Of a stretch of DNA of 64,000 nt, positions 44,735 through 54,508 are shown piece by piece (positions within the stretch are counted from its first letter, which is position 1; each line of letters begins with the position of its first letter). The stretch comes from Shewanella sp. OMA3-2. Lineage in GTDB: Bacteria > Pseudomonadota > Gammaproteobacteria > Enterobacterales > Shewanellaceae. The notes beneath the pieces are model-generated. The model was not told the DNA's origin. It saw only the letters and a list, made by a program, of their open reading frames with translations, and did not search any database. Both the position numbers and the translations under genes were made by a program. The stretch lies in contig NZ_CP090974.1 in the NCBI RefSeq assembly GCF_021513195.1, forward strand, positions 632,001 through 696,000, written 5' to 3'.

Positions 44735-45189
44735 ATTAATCAATACCTGCAAAAAAGAGTCTGTTTTAAGTGTAACCGTTCGCCATAACGATATCTAAGA
44801 TTTAGTGTGCATTTTTAACATGTGACTGAAAAAGAGCTGTGAAAATTTAGACTAAAAAACCACAAGTAAATTTTTTGTTGTGCTAATGTTGTATATGTGA
44901 TTTATATCAAGATAGATAGTTAAACAATGTCAAACAGTTAACAAGAAATGAAACACAAACAGGATAGTTTGACGCTGGTAATGGGCTGAGTCTTGAGTTG
45001 CTTAGTGGATTGATAACGCGATTGATAACGCAATTTGAATCACAACCAACTTTTGGTTAGGTCTTGGTTATAAAAAGTATAAACACAATAATAAAACCTA
45101 CCATAATGAGTGGGTTAATTTGCTGACCAATTAATTGAGCTCATCCCTTATAAAAAGAGGATGTGAGTGAATCATCAGGAGAACATAGT
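44735..45189. other. 455-bp divergent intergenic region, menD / HDOD gene
   Basis: AT-rich control region for the men operon (minus) and the HDOD gene (plus). It contains the FNR/CRP-like site at 44897-44910. No gene is seen. Confidence 0.5.
44897..44910. promoter_or_regulatory. FNR/CRP-like site upstream of the men operon
   Basis: GTGATTTATATCAA matches TTGAT-N4-ATCAA at nine of ten defined bases; the TGTGA on its left also fits a CRP half-site. It lies about 165 bp upstream of the menD start. Anaerobic or cAMP control of menaquinone synthesis fits the organism type but is inferred. Confidence 0.45.
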
Positions 45190-46020
45190 ATGCAGACTGC
45201 GGCGTTATTAAAAAGGGTTGATGAACTTCCTCGTTTACCTAAAGCGATCAGTGAATTACTCGAAGCGGTTAATAATGAAAATAGTTCAGTAAAAAGTATT
45301 TCATCAAAAGTAGCTCAAGACACTCTAATCAGTGCACGGGTACTGCGTTTGGCTAACTCTGCACATTTTGGCCGCAGCAGAGAAGTGGGTTCAATTGATG
45401 AAGCAGTGATACGCCTAGGAATGCAAACGCTGCGTACTCTGGTTATTGCCTCTGCTGTTGTTGGTGCAATTCCTAAGGTAGGCGGTATTGATTTAGCTGA
45501 TTTTTGGGGGCAAACCTTTGAGGTAGCACTCTACAGTCAGGAATTAGCCAAACGTTGTAATGTTCCGGCTGATGAAGCATTTACCTGTGGTATTTTGCAC
45601 CGCATTGGTGAGTTATTGGTTGCAACCATTGAACCTAGCTTAGCGGCGCAAATTCGTGCCGCGGTTGAGCAAGGTGGCGATGCGCAAGAGCTTGAAACCA
45701 AATTGTTAGGTTTTGATTCTCCTTCAGTGGGCGCACTATTGGCTAAAAACTGGAGGTTTACGCCTACTTTAGTGGCAGGTATAGAGTTTCAACGTAATCC
45801 TATTGCGGCCAAACCTGCGTCAAAACTAGCGATTTTAATGTATTTGTCGCAACATATTTATATGCATTGGGATGATGACCGCGATGAAGAGATTTTTACC
45901 GCATGGCTTGCTGCATTGGTTAATACAGCCGGTATTATTAAAATGGATATGTCAGGTTTAGCCGAAAAGTTAGAAGAGTTACGCGGTAAAGGCTTAGAGA
46001 TTGGTAAGCAGTTAGTGTAA
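45190..46020 (+). CDS. HDOD domain protein
   Basis: The 276-residue protein starts best at the ATG at 45190, with AGGAGA 8 nt upstream; a GTG at 45163 is also in frame. It is a single HDOD domain (LPRLPKAISELLEAVNN, ISARVLRLANSAHFG, AVIRLGMQTLRTLVIASAV, CGILHRIGELLVA), a degenerate HD fold that lacks the metal-binding HD pair. HDOD proteins act as signalling or scaffold modules, often near cyclic-di-GMP and chemotaxis systems. The specific role is unknown. It is monocistronic with a terminator. Confidence 0.85.
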   Translation: MQTAALLKRVDELPRLPKAISELLEAVNNENSSVKSISSKVAQDTLISARVLRLANSAHFGRSREVGSIDEAVIRLGMQTLRTLVIASAVVGAIPKVGGIDLADFWGQTFEVALYSQELAKRCNVPADEAFTCGILHRIGELLVATIEPSLAAQIRAAVEQGGDAQELETKLLGFDSPSVGALLAKNWRFTPTLVAGIEFQRNPIAAKPASKLAILMYLSQHIYMHWDDDRDEEIFTAWLAALVNTAGIIKMDMSGLAEKLEELRGKGLEIGKQLV

Positions 46021-46055
46021 ATTAATTTTTAACATTATATTTTGTAATAACAGAG

Positions 46056-46088
46056 CCAACAACTTTTATCTAGGTTGTTGGTTTTTTT
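46056..46088 (+). terminator. intrinsic terminator of the HDOD gene
   Basis: CCAACAAC (46056-46063) pairs with GTTGTTGG (46074-46081) and a run of seven T follows. Confidence 0.8.
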
Positions 46089-46160
46089 ATATATAAAAAA
46101 TATAAATTAACCTTCCCCCCATATCCCTCATGATTGGATTACGATAATGATTTTTTGAGT

Positions 46161-46595
46161 TTAATCGGCATTAAGGTTATTTATCCATTCACTCATCACC
46201 ACGTGGGTTTTAATTTTAATAATGTCAGTTTGGGCATCAATAAACTCACGAATTTCATGTAAGCGTTTCATTGAGTCAGCATGAACATACACCAATAAAT
46301 CCATGTCACCGGTAATGCCCTGGCAGGTAATGACTTCTGGGATACTGTGAAACACGTGTACCACATCGGCACATCGTGGGCATTTGTGCTGAATTTCAAA
46401 GTAAGCCGACACGCCTTGTTTTTGTGACTCGCTCAATAACACCTGATAACCGCGGATGACCCCCGTATTTTCAAGCTTTTTAATTCTTTCGGTTACCGCA
46501 CTTCGAGACAAATTGACTCTATCAGCTATCGTCGAAATAGTTTGACGAGCATCTTGGCGTAACTCATTTATAATGGCTTTATCAAATTTATCCAC
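46161..46595 (-). CDS. Lrp/AsnC family regulator
   Basis: The 144-residue regulator has an N-terminal helix-turn-helix (FDKAIINELRQDARQTISTIADRVNLSRSAVTERIKKL) and a C-terminal RAM effector domain (VITCQGITGDMDLLVYVHADS). It probably senses an amino acid. It is divergent from an amino-acid exporter gene 141 bp away, the usual layout for a local Lrp-type regulator of export. Confidence 0.9.
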   Translation of the reverse strand: MDKFDKAIINELRQDARQTISTIADRVNLSRSAVTERIKKLENTGVIRGYQVLLSESQKQGVSAYFEIQHKCPRCADVVHVFHSIPEVITCQGITGDMDLLVYVHADSMKRLHEIREFIDAQTDIIKIKTHVVMSEWINNLNAD

Positions 46596-46736
46596 AAGGG
46601 CTCCGTCATTTTGTTGGTATTTTTGTTTTTTACCGTCACTTTGTAGGTTTTAACGAGCAGTTCGCGGTATATCGGCGACAGAATGAAAACCCATGTGACA
46701 CTATAATAACCTAAAATTAGCCCAGTAGAAGAACAA

Positions 46737-48026
46737 ATGAATCAAATCACAGGAACCATAGGACGTTGGCAAGGCGCAGGCTTAATGGCCACCACTTTGT
46801 TGGGTACAGGTGTGTTTATATTACCGCAAATGACCATAGCCGTGGCCGACTCAGGGGCATTATTGGGTTGGTTGATATTAACCTTAGCCATTATTCCAGT
46901 GGCATTAGTGTTTGGATTACTGGCGAGCCGTTTCCCCCATGCAGCTGGGCCAGCTTATTTTGTTGAAAAAGCCTTTGGTCGCACTGCCGGCAGAACGATT
47001 GGACTTATATTTTTATTAGTAATCCCCATTGGCGCACCTGCGGCAATTTTAATGACTTTTCAATTTATGAACGCATTAGTGCCGCTGCAAAACGGCTGGC
47101 AATTAGTCGCTGAACTATTTGTGGTGTTGATGTTGTTAGGCTTAAATATTCGCGGTATTCAGGTGTCAGCCAAGTTACAGTTTGGATTAACGCTAGCGAT
47201 TGTGGCTGTAGTGGCCATATTATTTGGCGCAAGTGGTTTGAACTCGGAGCAGCTTGAGTCTTTTAATCAAACAAGTCATCCACAGGTGAGCACTGTAATG
47301 TTGGCTATGGGTATAGGTTTTTGGAGCTTTCTAGGCATCGAAGCCATGACCCATCTTGCAAGTGATTTTCGTCGCCCAGATAAAGACATGTTGCCTGCTA
47401 TTTTAATGGGTACAGTGTTAGTTGGCGTTATCTACTTAGCCTGTACATTCTTATTGTTGATGGTACCGTCAGATAAAAGCGGTGTGGCAATGATAAGTGC
47501 GTTTGATTACCTGCTTAATGACAGCTTTTTACAGGGGTATGGCGCTCAAATAATTGGTATTTTAGGCATAGCCAGTGGCTTGGCAACGGTGAATGTTTAT
47601 GCTGGAAGTGCGGCACGATTACTGTGGAGCTTTAGTAAAGAAGGTATTTTACCTAAATACTTTGTGGTGTTAAATCGCCATGGCGTGCCGTTTAGAGCCT
47701 TGTTCGCCATTTTGGCTACTATGGCATTAGTGATTGTGCTGACCTTTTACTCTAATCAGGATTTAGAAAAACTGATTGCATGGAGCAACGGGGTATTTGT
47801 GATTATCTACTTATTGGCGATGCTGTCAGCGGTTAAACTACTAAGTAAGCGTTATTTGCCTTTAGTGATCGCTAGTTGCATATTTTGTATCGGCATTGGT
47901 ATCGCCCTTGCAGACAACATGCTGTATGCGGTTTTATTGGTCGCTGTGATCGCCCCATTCATGTGGTGGCAAAAAACACACTTACAAAGTAAGTCTGTGC
48001 CAACTCCGGCGCACTTGCCGGAATAA
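46737..48026 (+). CDS. APC family amino-acid transporter, YjeH-like exporter
   Basis: The 429-residue inner-membrane protein has about twelve helices. The N-terminal GRWQGAGLMATTLLGTGVFILPQ is the unwound first helix of APC carriers and closely recalls E. coli YjeH, which exports methionine and branched-chain amino acids. SFLGIEAMTHLASDF in helix 6 also fits. With a divergent Lrp-type regulator, amino-acid-induced export is a sensible inference; the exact substrate is unproven. Confidence 0.87.
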   Translation: MNQITGTIGRWQGAGLMATTLLGTGVFILPQMTIAVADSGALLGWLILTLAIIPVALVFGLLASRFPHAAGPAYFVEKAFGRTAGRTIGLIFLLVIPIGAPAAILMTFQFMNALVPLQNGWQLVAELFVVLMLLGLNIRGIQVSAKLQFGLTLAIVAVVAILFGASGLNSEQLESFNQTSHPQVSTVMLAMGIGFWSFLGIEAMTHLASDFRRPDKDMLPAILMGTVLVGVIYLACTFLLLMVPSDKSGVAMISAFDYLLNDSFLQGYGAQIIGILGIASGLATVNVYAGSAARLLWSFSKEGILPKYFVVLNRHGVPFRALFAILATMALVIVLTFYSNQDLEKLIAWSNGVFVIIYLLAMLSAVKLLSKRYLPLVIASCIFCIGIGIALADNMLYAVLLVAVIAPFMWWQKTHLQSKSVPTPAHLPE

Positions 48027-48032
48027 GCAAAA

Positions 48033-48470
48033 CTAGCTTTGGGGTATAGCGATATTACGCATTTGGATCAGTTCGCTGTGCTTGAGGTGGAGTAAATCAG
48101 CACAGCGGCGAATAATTTGGTCTTCATATTGTGATAGTTCACCATCGGCATAAGCTAACTGCCACATTGCCAATAGTAATTGCTGCTTCTCAGCAAGGCT
48201 GAATGCTTGATTCACTTCAGCGGTAAACTCAAATAAAGAGGTCGCATTGCCTCTTATTAAGGTCGCTTCTTCAATGAGATCTTTTGTTTGCTCGGCGCTG
48301 ATATTCAATGTGCTAGCCAGCATACTGGGTAACAGTGCGGCTTCAGTATCATCCAAGGTTTCATCAGCATATACCACTTCGAGTAACAGTGTGGCCGCGG
48401 CTAAATTCAATTGGCGGGTTTTGTCTTCTGGGCTATCTGCTTGCATAAATTGTTTGAGTTTAGCAATCAT
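48033..48470 (-). CDS. TerB-like domain protein
   Basis: The 145-residue, all-helical cytoplasmic protein has a TerB/DjlA N-terminal-like fold: two repeats with acidic loops, LLLEVVYADETLDDTEAALLPSML and MWQLAYADGELSQYEDQIIRRCADLL, spaced as in the metal-binding TerB family. Such proteins are often co-chaperone-like or metal-binding; no tellurite operon surrounds it. It converges with the transporter gene with only 6 bp between stops. Confidence 0.85.
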   Translation of the reverse strand: MIAKLKQFMQADSPEDKTRQLNLAAATLLLEVVYADETLDDTEAALLPSMLASTLNISAEQTKDLIEEATLIRGNATSLFEFTAEVNQAFSLAEKQQLLLAMWQLAYADGELSQYEDQIIRRCADLLHLKHSELIQMRNIAIPQS

Positions 48471-48552
48471 CGTTGTTCCTCTTAATTGCGCTTATTCTAA
48501 TTAGGATTGGTATAAACGCATTCTAACTAATATACATCCTAACAAAGACAAC

Positions 48553-48577
48553 AATGCCGAGCACAGTGCTCGGCATT
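48553..48577 (-). terminator. terminator-like hairpin of the DUF2780 gene
   Basis: AATGCCGAGCA (48553-48563) pairs with TGCTCGGCATT (48567-48577) over 3 nt. On the minus strand it lies 60 bp beyond the stop at 48637 and is followed by a T-rich stretch. Confidence 0.6.
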
Positions 48578-48636
48578 AATTTCTGTTCATATTTGTAAAT
48601 GAACTAATCACTTAGCTGGCAAGGTTTGGCTAAGGT

Positions 48637-49179
48637 TTATAATAGCGAACCTAAGCCTTTCATCAGTAAGTCTACAGTGCCTTCACCTGATTGTTGCGCT
48701 AAATATTGCTTAGCAATGTCGACCATAGGCGCAATATATTCTTTTGAAATACCCAATTTTTCAAAAGAGTCATAAACAACAGCGGCTCCTTGAAATGACG
48801 AACCTAGGTTACCTGCCTTTGACAATAACCCTGACACACCTGAACTACCACCCATTGCAGGTGCAGCACCTAATAATGAGTCTATGCCAGGAATGCTGTT
48901 ACTTAGGGTGCTAAAATCGTTATCACCTAGATTTGATTGGGCTAAATTAAGTATAGAGCCTAAGCCACCAGCGGCTTGTTGCTCAGTTAAACCCAGTTGA
49001 GACATAACATTACCGACTAAGGCGTTATCAGCTAGTCCTGTCACTGCCGCGGCTTGGGTTACCACGGGGGCGACTTCCTTTTTGGTGACATTGTCTAACC
49101 AACCAGCATTTACGGGAGCAGATAGTAATACGGCTGATAATACTGAACAGGCAATAATAGAAGGGTTCATAAAGTTCAT
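48637..49179 (-). CDS. DUF2780 domain protein, exported
   Basis: The 180-residue protein has a signal peptide (IIACSVLSAVLLSAPVNA) and a mature Ala/Gly/Leu-rich helical domain (GNVMSQLGLTEQQAAGGLGSILNLAQ, then SFEKLGISKEYIAPMVDIAKQYL). This fits the DUF2780 (VcgC/VcgE) family of unknown function. It is divergent from a membrane-protein gene with 149 bp between. Confidence 0.8.
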   Translation of the reverse strand: MNFMNPSIIACSVLSAVLLSAPVNAGWLDNVTKKEVAPVVTQAAAVTGLADNALVGNVMSQLGLTEQQAAGGLGSILNLAQSNLGDNDFSTLSNSIPGIDSLLGAAPAMGGSSGVSGLLSKAGNLGSSFQGAAVVYDSFEKLGISKEYIAPMVDIAKQYLAQQSGEGTVDLLMKGLGSLL

Positions 49180-49328
49180 CCTTTAGTAAATATGGTGCTG
49201 ATAATAGGGTTATGTTAACTTTTTTTAGATCTTTACGACATATGAAGATTTTGTTTTGTGCAAAATCGATCATTTTTGGGTATCCTTAGCGCCATATTCA
49301 TCTTAAGCCGATTTTTGGGATCTCATTT

Positions 49329-50081
49329 ATGTCACTTTCAGCGATTTTGACTGAAGCCTATAATTTTTTTCGTAACCATATTAGTCAACTTGCCGCAATA
49401 ACCTTCCCGTTATTACTGGTACAAGTGATGATCCAGCTTTGGCTGGGTAATGAGATGTTGATGCAAGCCCAGGCTGAAACGCCAGAGTTTGGTGGTATTC
49501 ATGCCGCAGCCATGATGGTATTACTGTTACTGTTTTCTATATTGATTGCAGCAATCACAGTATACCTAGAGGTACGCTCCCGTGGTCATGATGTCTCATC
49601 TGCTATGGTATTTAAGCAAAGCATTCAATTTGTGCCGCCTTTATTACTTGCGGGTGTGTTCTCTGGTTTAGCTATTTTAACCCTGGTGATGCTATTTGCT
49701 GCCTTTGGTCCATTTGGCATAGTGGGCTTTGGGATTAGCTTTTATTTATTTTCTCGCTTAGCTTATGTGAACTTTATGGTGATTGTTGAACGTTTAACGC
49801 CATTAGAAGCCATTAAGGCTAGCTTTATATTTACTGGGCCAATTACGCTTAAAACCATTGCAATATTAATGTTGTATATTCCTCTTATATTAATCAGTGG
49901 TACGCTTTCACAAATGGCTGCACAAGTTGGTTTTCCACTGCAATTAATTACCGACACTGTGTTCGCTTTTTTGGGGTTATTTATTAACGTGGCATTGTTC
50001 CGTCTATATATGGTTAATCGTAAAATTAACACCTCAGGTGATGACACACCAACAGATGATGATAAGCATACAGAAGTGTAA
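49329..50081 (+). CDS. YciC-like inner-membrane protein
   Basis: The 250-residue protein has about six membrane helices and an acidic cytoplasmic tail (TSGDDTPTDDDKHTEV). The N-terminal AYNFFRNHISQLAAITFPLLLVQ and the central SFIFTGPITLKTIAI blocks resemble the YciC/UPF0259 family, whose function is not known. It lies 39 bp before the DUF4145/Sel1 gene on the same strand, so the two may be cotranscribed. Confidence 0.7.
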   Translation: MSLSAILTEAYNFFRNHISQLAAITFPLLLVQVMIQLWLGNEMLMQAQAETPEFGGIHAAAMMVLLLLFSILIAAITVYLEVRSRGHDVSSAMVFKQSIQFVPPLLLAGVFSGLAILTLVMLFAAFGPFGIVGFGISFYLFSRLAYVNFMVIVERLTPLEAIKASFIFTGPITLKTIAILMLYIPLILISGTLSQMAAQVGFPLQLITDTVFAFLGLFINVALFRLYMVNRKINTSGDDTPTDDDKHTEV

Positions 50082-50120
50082 TGTATTAAGCCTAATTGAC
50101 TGAGCTTATAGGAGCGACTA

Positions 50121-51612
50121 TTGATAACTGATACTGAGTTAGTTAGCCGATTCTCCATTGAACTGGGTCAAGACTATGCCAGCGCAAAGAGTTATGTCCG
50201 CGACATTCCCACTCAAGCGCTGGTTTATATTCGCAGCTTTACTCACAAGCTTGCAGGTATCATCGCTAAACAGCATCAGCTTGAATTTTCTGGGCCCAAT
50301 TTATACGACCGCATTGAGCAATTAAACCAAGGTCGTCTTATCGACGTTACAGCTATTCGTACCATGCATAAATTGCGTGCCGACGGTAATCGTGGCGCTC
50401 ATCCAGAAAAAATATCATCTTACCCAACATCAATTAGTGTCCTTGGCTGAAAAGTCGATTAAACACATTGTGGGTTTGGTCGCGCAGCTTTATCCATCAC
50501 TACAGCATTCGTCCGTTCCTGCGTATCAATTTGTGCCATTTGATTCAGTGGTGGGCAGAGATTTATGCTATCGCGCTATGATGCACAATGATCATCATGC
50601 TCAGTATTTAGTGGCTATGTCGCTAAAAGCGCAAGCGCTAATGGCTCAAGATCAAACCAGTACTCAAGCCGTTGCTCCCGATGAAACACACAAGTTACAG
50701 ATGAATCAAGGTGAAGTGCCACGGCTTTTTGCCCAGGCGGCTTATTGGTTTGCCCTTGCAGCACCTTTTGAACATGCGGCGTTATATGAGCATGGCGTTA
50801 GCTTGCTGCATGGTTATGCTGATACGGCAAAAAAAGGCGATTCAGTCCCCAAAGGCCAGTATAAAAAAGAGGGTGAGTTACTGATAGCTCAAGCTGCTAA
50901 GCATGGCATTGTAGAGGCCCAGGCATTATTGGGTTACTTCTATCTGGTGGGCAGTGAAGCGTTTAGTGCTGATGTTGAACAAGCTAAATTATTGCTAACC
51001 CAAGCGGCTGAAGCTGATAATGTTGAAGCTATGTCTAACCTTGGGGTGCTGTTTTATGAATCTGGTGAATATCACGATGCCTATATGTGGATGAGCAAAG
51101 CTGCTGAGTCTGGCTATCCTCAGGCGCAGTATCATTTAGCTTTGCTGTTAGTTGAGGGCTTGTCGTTAAGTGTTGCCGATAATACCGATGTGCAGCTTGA
51201 AAAAAGTCAAATATGGATGCAAGAAGCCGCCAGCCAAGGCCAGCTAGATGCCATGTTGCATTGTGCAACGACTATTCTTCACCATGAACACGCCACTAAA
51301 GCTGAACTTGAACAAGCCGAATGCTATCTACACGATGTGATTAAGTATGGCCATAATGTGACCGCAATGATTGAGCTCAGTGTTGCTTTAGCAGACGGTA
51401 TGTTAGGTCGAATAGATGTGGTGCAATCGGCTTACTTGTTACAACAGGCTAAATTGCATGGTAATGATATTCAGCGACAAGTGGTCGCCCCTTTGCGGCA
51501 GTCATTACTGATGCAAATTGACAGTGTTATTGGAAATTACAAGGTTACAGCGCTTCAGCCTAGCGAAGATGAGCTAGCTGCTTTGCAGCAAGCAAAATAC
51601 ATGCTTAGATAG
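50121..51612 (+). pseudogene. DUF4145 and Sel1-repeat protein, frameshifted in this sequence
   Basis: The N-terminal 95 residues, from a TTG with GGAG 6 nt upstream, fit a DUF4145-type helical domain (LGQDYASAKSYVRDIPTQALVYIRSF, LHKLRADGNRGAHPEK). The frame then stops at 50450. The continuation (YHLTQHQLVSLAEKSIKHIV) and at least four Sel1-like repeats (AQALLGYFYLVG, AMSNLGVLFYESG, AQYHLALLLVEG) are read in the next frame to 51612. Removing one A from the run of six at 50407-50412 gives a single protein of about 496 residues. DUF4145 occurs in nuclease-linked and defence-linked proteins; Sel1 repeats bind proteins. The function is unknown. Confidence 0.78.
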
Positions 51613-51760
51613 CAATCTGTTAGAGCAAAGCCTGCAATTGCTACCCAACCTTTACGATTGAATGTTATGTTAGATTTAACACTTAAGTTGGCTCATCTTT
51701 TCTTGCTGTTAAATTCCGGTCACAATTAATTTTTAGGCTTTTGGGTAAAATGGCGCGTAA

Positions 51761-51786
51761 TGGAAGGCTACGCCATATAGCTTCCA
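51761..51786. terminator. weak hairpin between convergent genes
   Basis: TGGAAG.CTA (51761-51770) pairs with TAG.CTTCCA (51778-51786) with one bulge. There is no clear T run on either side, so terminator function is uncertain. Confidence 0.3.
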
Positions 51787-51821
51787 CTCCCACTACTACT
51801 TTCCAACTTCACACCTTAAAT

Positions 51822-53815
51822 CTAGCTGGTAATTCCTAAGCTTTGCTCAATACTATCGACACTATTATTCACTTGTGATGCAATGGTTTCACTTTGTTCA
51901 AATGCATGCTTGGCACGTTGCATTAAGTTGTTCATGGCGATAACAAACGCGTCAAGATGATGCACTTGCTGTTTGGCAAATTCACTGCCTTGGTTAGCAC
52001 TATTGAGCATAAAATTGGCTTGTTGTTGAACTTGCTGTGCAACGGTAAGTAAGCTTTGCGCGCGTGTTTTTTGCTGTACTGATGCTGAGCTTATATCACT
52101 GACACTGTTGCTGAGTGCAGTATTTGACTGGGTTAGTTGGGTTAGAATAGTCATTATTTCTTTTAACGATACTTGGGTTCGTTGTGACAGGCTACGCACC
52201 TCATCAGCAACGACCGCAAACCCTCGTCCTTGTTCGCCGGCTCTTGCTGCTTCAATAGCGGCATTTAATGCCAGTAAGTTGGTTTGCTCTGCAATGTTAC
52301 CAATCACATCAACAATTTTAGCGGCATCACTAACAGAGGTGCTTAGTTGTGATAACGAATGATTACATTGAGTGACTGTGTGTAATGTATGGTTGGTGGC
52401 GGTAAGGACTTCTTGGGCTTCTAGCTGACTGGCCTGCATGTCGCTCATGGTTTGTTGGGCATTGGTCGTTAATGCGCTAGAGGACTGGTTGACTTGATTG
52501 GCCAGTTCAATTAACTCCGCGGTTTGACCTTGCGCTTGTTGTACTACGCTTTGGGTTTGTTGGGTGCTATTTGATAACGACCCAATTTTGGCCACTAAAT
52601 CACTTAATGATTGCGACACCTTAGCCATATTGTGTTTTTGTCTATTATCTTCTTGCTCAAAACGTTGCAATAATTGGTTAAAGTGTGCGGCAATTTGCCC
52701 TGTTTCACACTGGCTATTCACTGCAAGCGGCTCCTTTGGTTCGATTCAGTTAATAATGAAAACGCGCGGTTTAACTGTTTCAATGGCGCGACAACTCGGC
52801 GTTGTTGCAAGATGAAATAACCGATTGAAAAGAGCGCTAGCAAGGTTACCATACTATAAAGCAGCCATTGCAAATTGACTTTTAGTTGCTGGTCAGTTGC
52901 CTCCTGAGTGTTTGCCAATGCGATAAGCTGATGCTCGACTTGGTTGGTGGCTTTGATTAATGCGGCTTGTACTTGCTTATTTTCTGTCAACATTTGTTCG
53001 GTATTTGTCACCTCTTTACCGTAGCGTTGTGTCAGGCTGAGTAATTCAGCCCGTAGGGGTTCACCGGTTTCAATTTGAGTCGGTTCGTCATCACCTAGTG
53101 CAAACTCATCCACTTCTTCGGTTTGATAAATGCCCAATAAAGGCAGTTTATCGAGTTTATCGCGCCACAGATTCAGCGCATTAATAGAAAAATCCAGACC
53201 GTTTGCGGCTCCAGTATCTTTGCCTATCAATATCGCCTGGGTTTGCTGAGATAATGTATACACTAAGCTAGGTAATTCAACGCTAAGGGCCAGATATTGC
53301 TGTGCGATATTGAGGTCGTGATTACCTGAGGATGCAGATTGAGCGTAACGGCTTAAGCTGCGGCTGTAATTGAGCATTTCTGATTCAGAAAATGCGAGTA
53401 ATTGTCTTGGGTTGCCAGCTAGTTTGCCCGCTGCGCGATATTTAGTGTCTAAATCGGCAATGAATTGGCCCATAAGGGTGGTTAAAGAGGCACTGTTTAG
53501 GTAAGGATGAACTTGGTGTAGCTGAGTAATGCTGTCATTAATGTTGGTGATGTCATTACGTGCTTCTTCAAGGTAATTCGTTTGGCCTGTTTGTAAGTAT
53601 TTATCGATATTACGACTGATGCCATACTGGAAACTATGTTGTATTTTTTGCAAGTCTTGATTCAGCTTTTCACTGATTTGTCGTTGTTGATTGCTCCACA
53701 ATACGGTTGTGGCTAACAATGCAGCCAACAGTAGCAATAGCGCAGATGCGCCTAAAGATAGGGTTGATATTTTCAAGGTGCTAATACTCATTAATGGCAT
53801 AAATAAAAGCAGCAT
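51822..53815 (-). pseudogene. methyl-accepting chemotaxis protein, frameshifted in this sequence
   Basis: The N-terminal part (53815 to about 52722) has TM1 near residues 15-40, a long periplasmic helical sensor region of about 270 residues, TM2 (LLYSMVTLLALFSIGYFIL) and the start of a HAMP region (RRVVAPLKQLNRAFSLL). The C-terminal part (52721 to 51822) continues HAMP and carries the signalling hairpin ([35 protein letters not shown] split over its usual extent). One base added near CTTGCAGTG (52722-52725) joins NQRSRL to [10 protein letters not shown] and gives about 664 residues. The ligand is unknown. Both parts are well conserved. Confidence 0.88.
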
Positions 53816-53862
53816 ATGGCATTAATATTACAGTTCTGTGTTCACTGTAAATATAGTCTTGA

Positions 53863-53931
53863 TTGAGAATTGAGAATTGAGAATTGAGGTCATTAGATCC
53901 CCCGATGTCACTTAAAGAGTGTTGTGACCTC
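53863..53931. repeat. 7-bp tandem repeat followed by overlapping hairpins
   Basis: TTGAGAA is repeated three times plus a partial copy at 53863-53888. The next bases offer two mutually exclusive stems: GAGGTCA (53886-53892) with TGACCTC (53925-53931), or GTCAC (53907-53911) with GTGAC (53924-53928). The region lies between a minus-strand membrane-protein gene and the chemoreceptor gene. Confidence 0.55.
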
Positions 53932-53970
53932 GGAGGAGGATGATTAAACCCTCATTTGATTCATATTAGA

Positions 53971-54333
53971 TTAGTCCGCTTGATGCTCAAACGTACGTCC
54001 ACCTTGGTTTGGCTTGCTTTGATGTTTTCCTGTACGGCTAAACATATCAGCATAAGGTGCGGCGGGTTCGCGTTGAATATCCGCATCGCTTTGGTAGGTG
54101 TGACCTTGCTGACGCTGAGACTGTTCAAAAGCACGCTTCATTTTTGGGATAATGACTTTACGACCAAATAGCTGAAAAGTAATAAAACTTAGCAATAAAA
54201 ATAACAAGATAAATGGCAGTATTACCATAGCAACTAATGCCAGACCGACGAAAGCCACTAATGCCAAAAATGGGTTCATCGCGTTGAAACTGTGTTTCAA
54301 ATTGGCCGCGCGAAATGATTGATTAAATTGCAT
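53971..54333 (-). CDS. small membrane protein of unknown function
   Basis: I do not recognise this 120-residue protein. An amphipathic start (QFNQSFRAANLKHSF) is followed by one long or two short membrane segments (PFLALVAFVGLALVAMVILPFILLFLLLS in outline, about residues 20-50). A basic Lys/Arg/Gln-rich cytoplasmic tail then carries RTGKHQSKPNQGG near its end. No enzyme motif is visible. It stands alone between the chemoreceptor gene and a LysR gene. Confidence 0.6.
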   Translation of the reverse strand: MQFNQSFRAANLKHSFNAMNPFLALVAFVGLALVAMVILPFILLFLLLSFITFQLFGRKVIIPKMKRAFEQSQRQQGHTYQSDADIQREPAAPYADMFSRTGKHQSKPNQGGRTFEHQAD

Positions 54334-54508
54334 AGTGGCTCCTGAATATGATTAGTCCATATGAACAATAATGATGACTGAACGGCTAGTGTGCCGCTTT
54401 TTGACATAATATGTCACGTTAAAGTGAGTTAATGTTCTCAACTTAACGTGACATCGTTTCTGACTGGGAATGTTTATTATGACTGGTCTTTGTTTATTCA
54501 GTTTTTGT

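Noticed and set aside
48033..48470. Tellurite-resistance operon
   Set aside because: Only a lone TerB-like domain protein is present; no terC, terD or related genes adjoin it.
50407..50412. Programmed ribosomal frameshift at the six-A run
   Set aside because: The run resembles a slippery site, but five other genes in the window have similar single-base breaks with no slippery context, so error is simpler. Kept only as a testable alternative.
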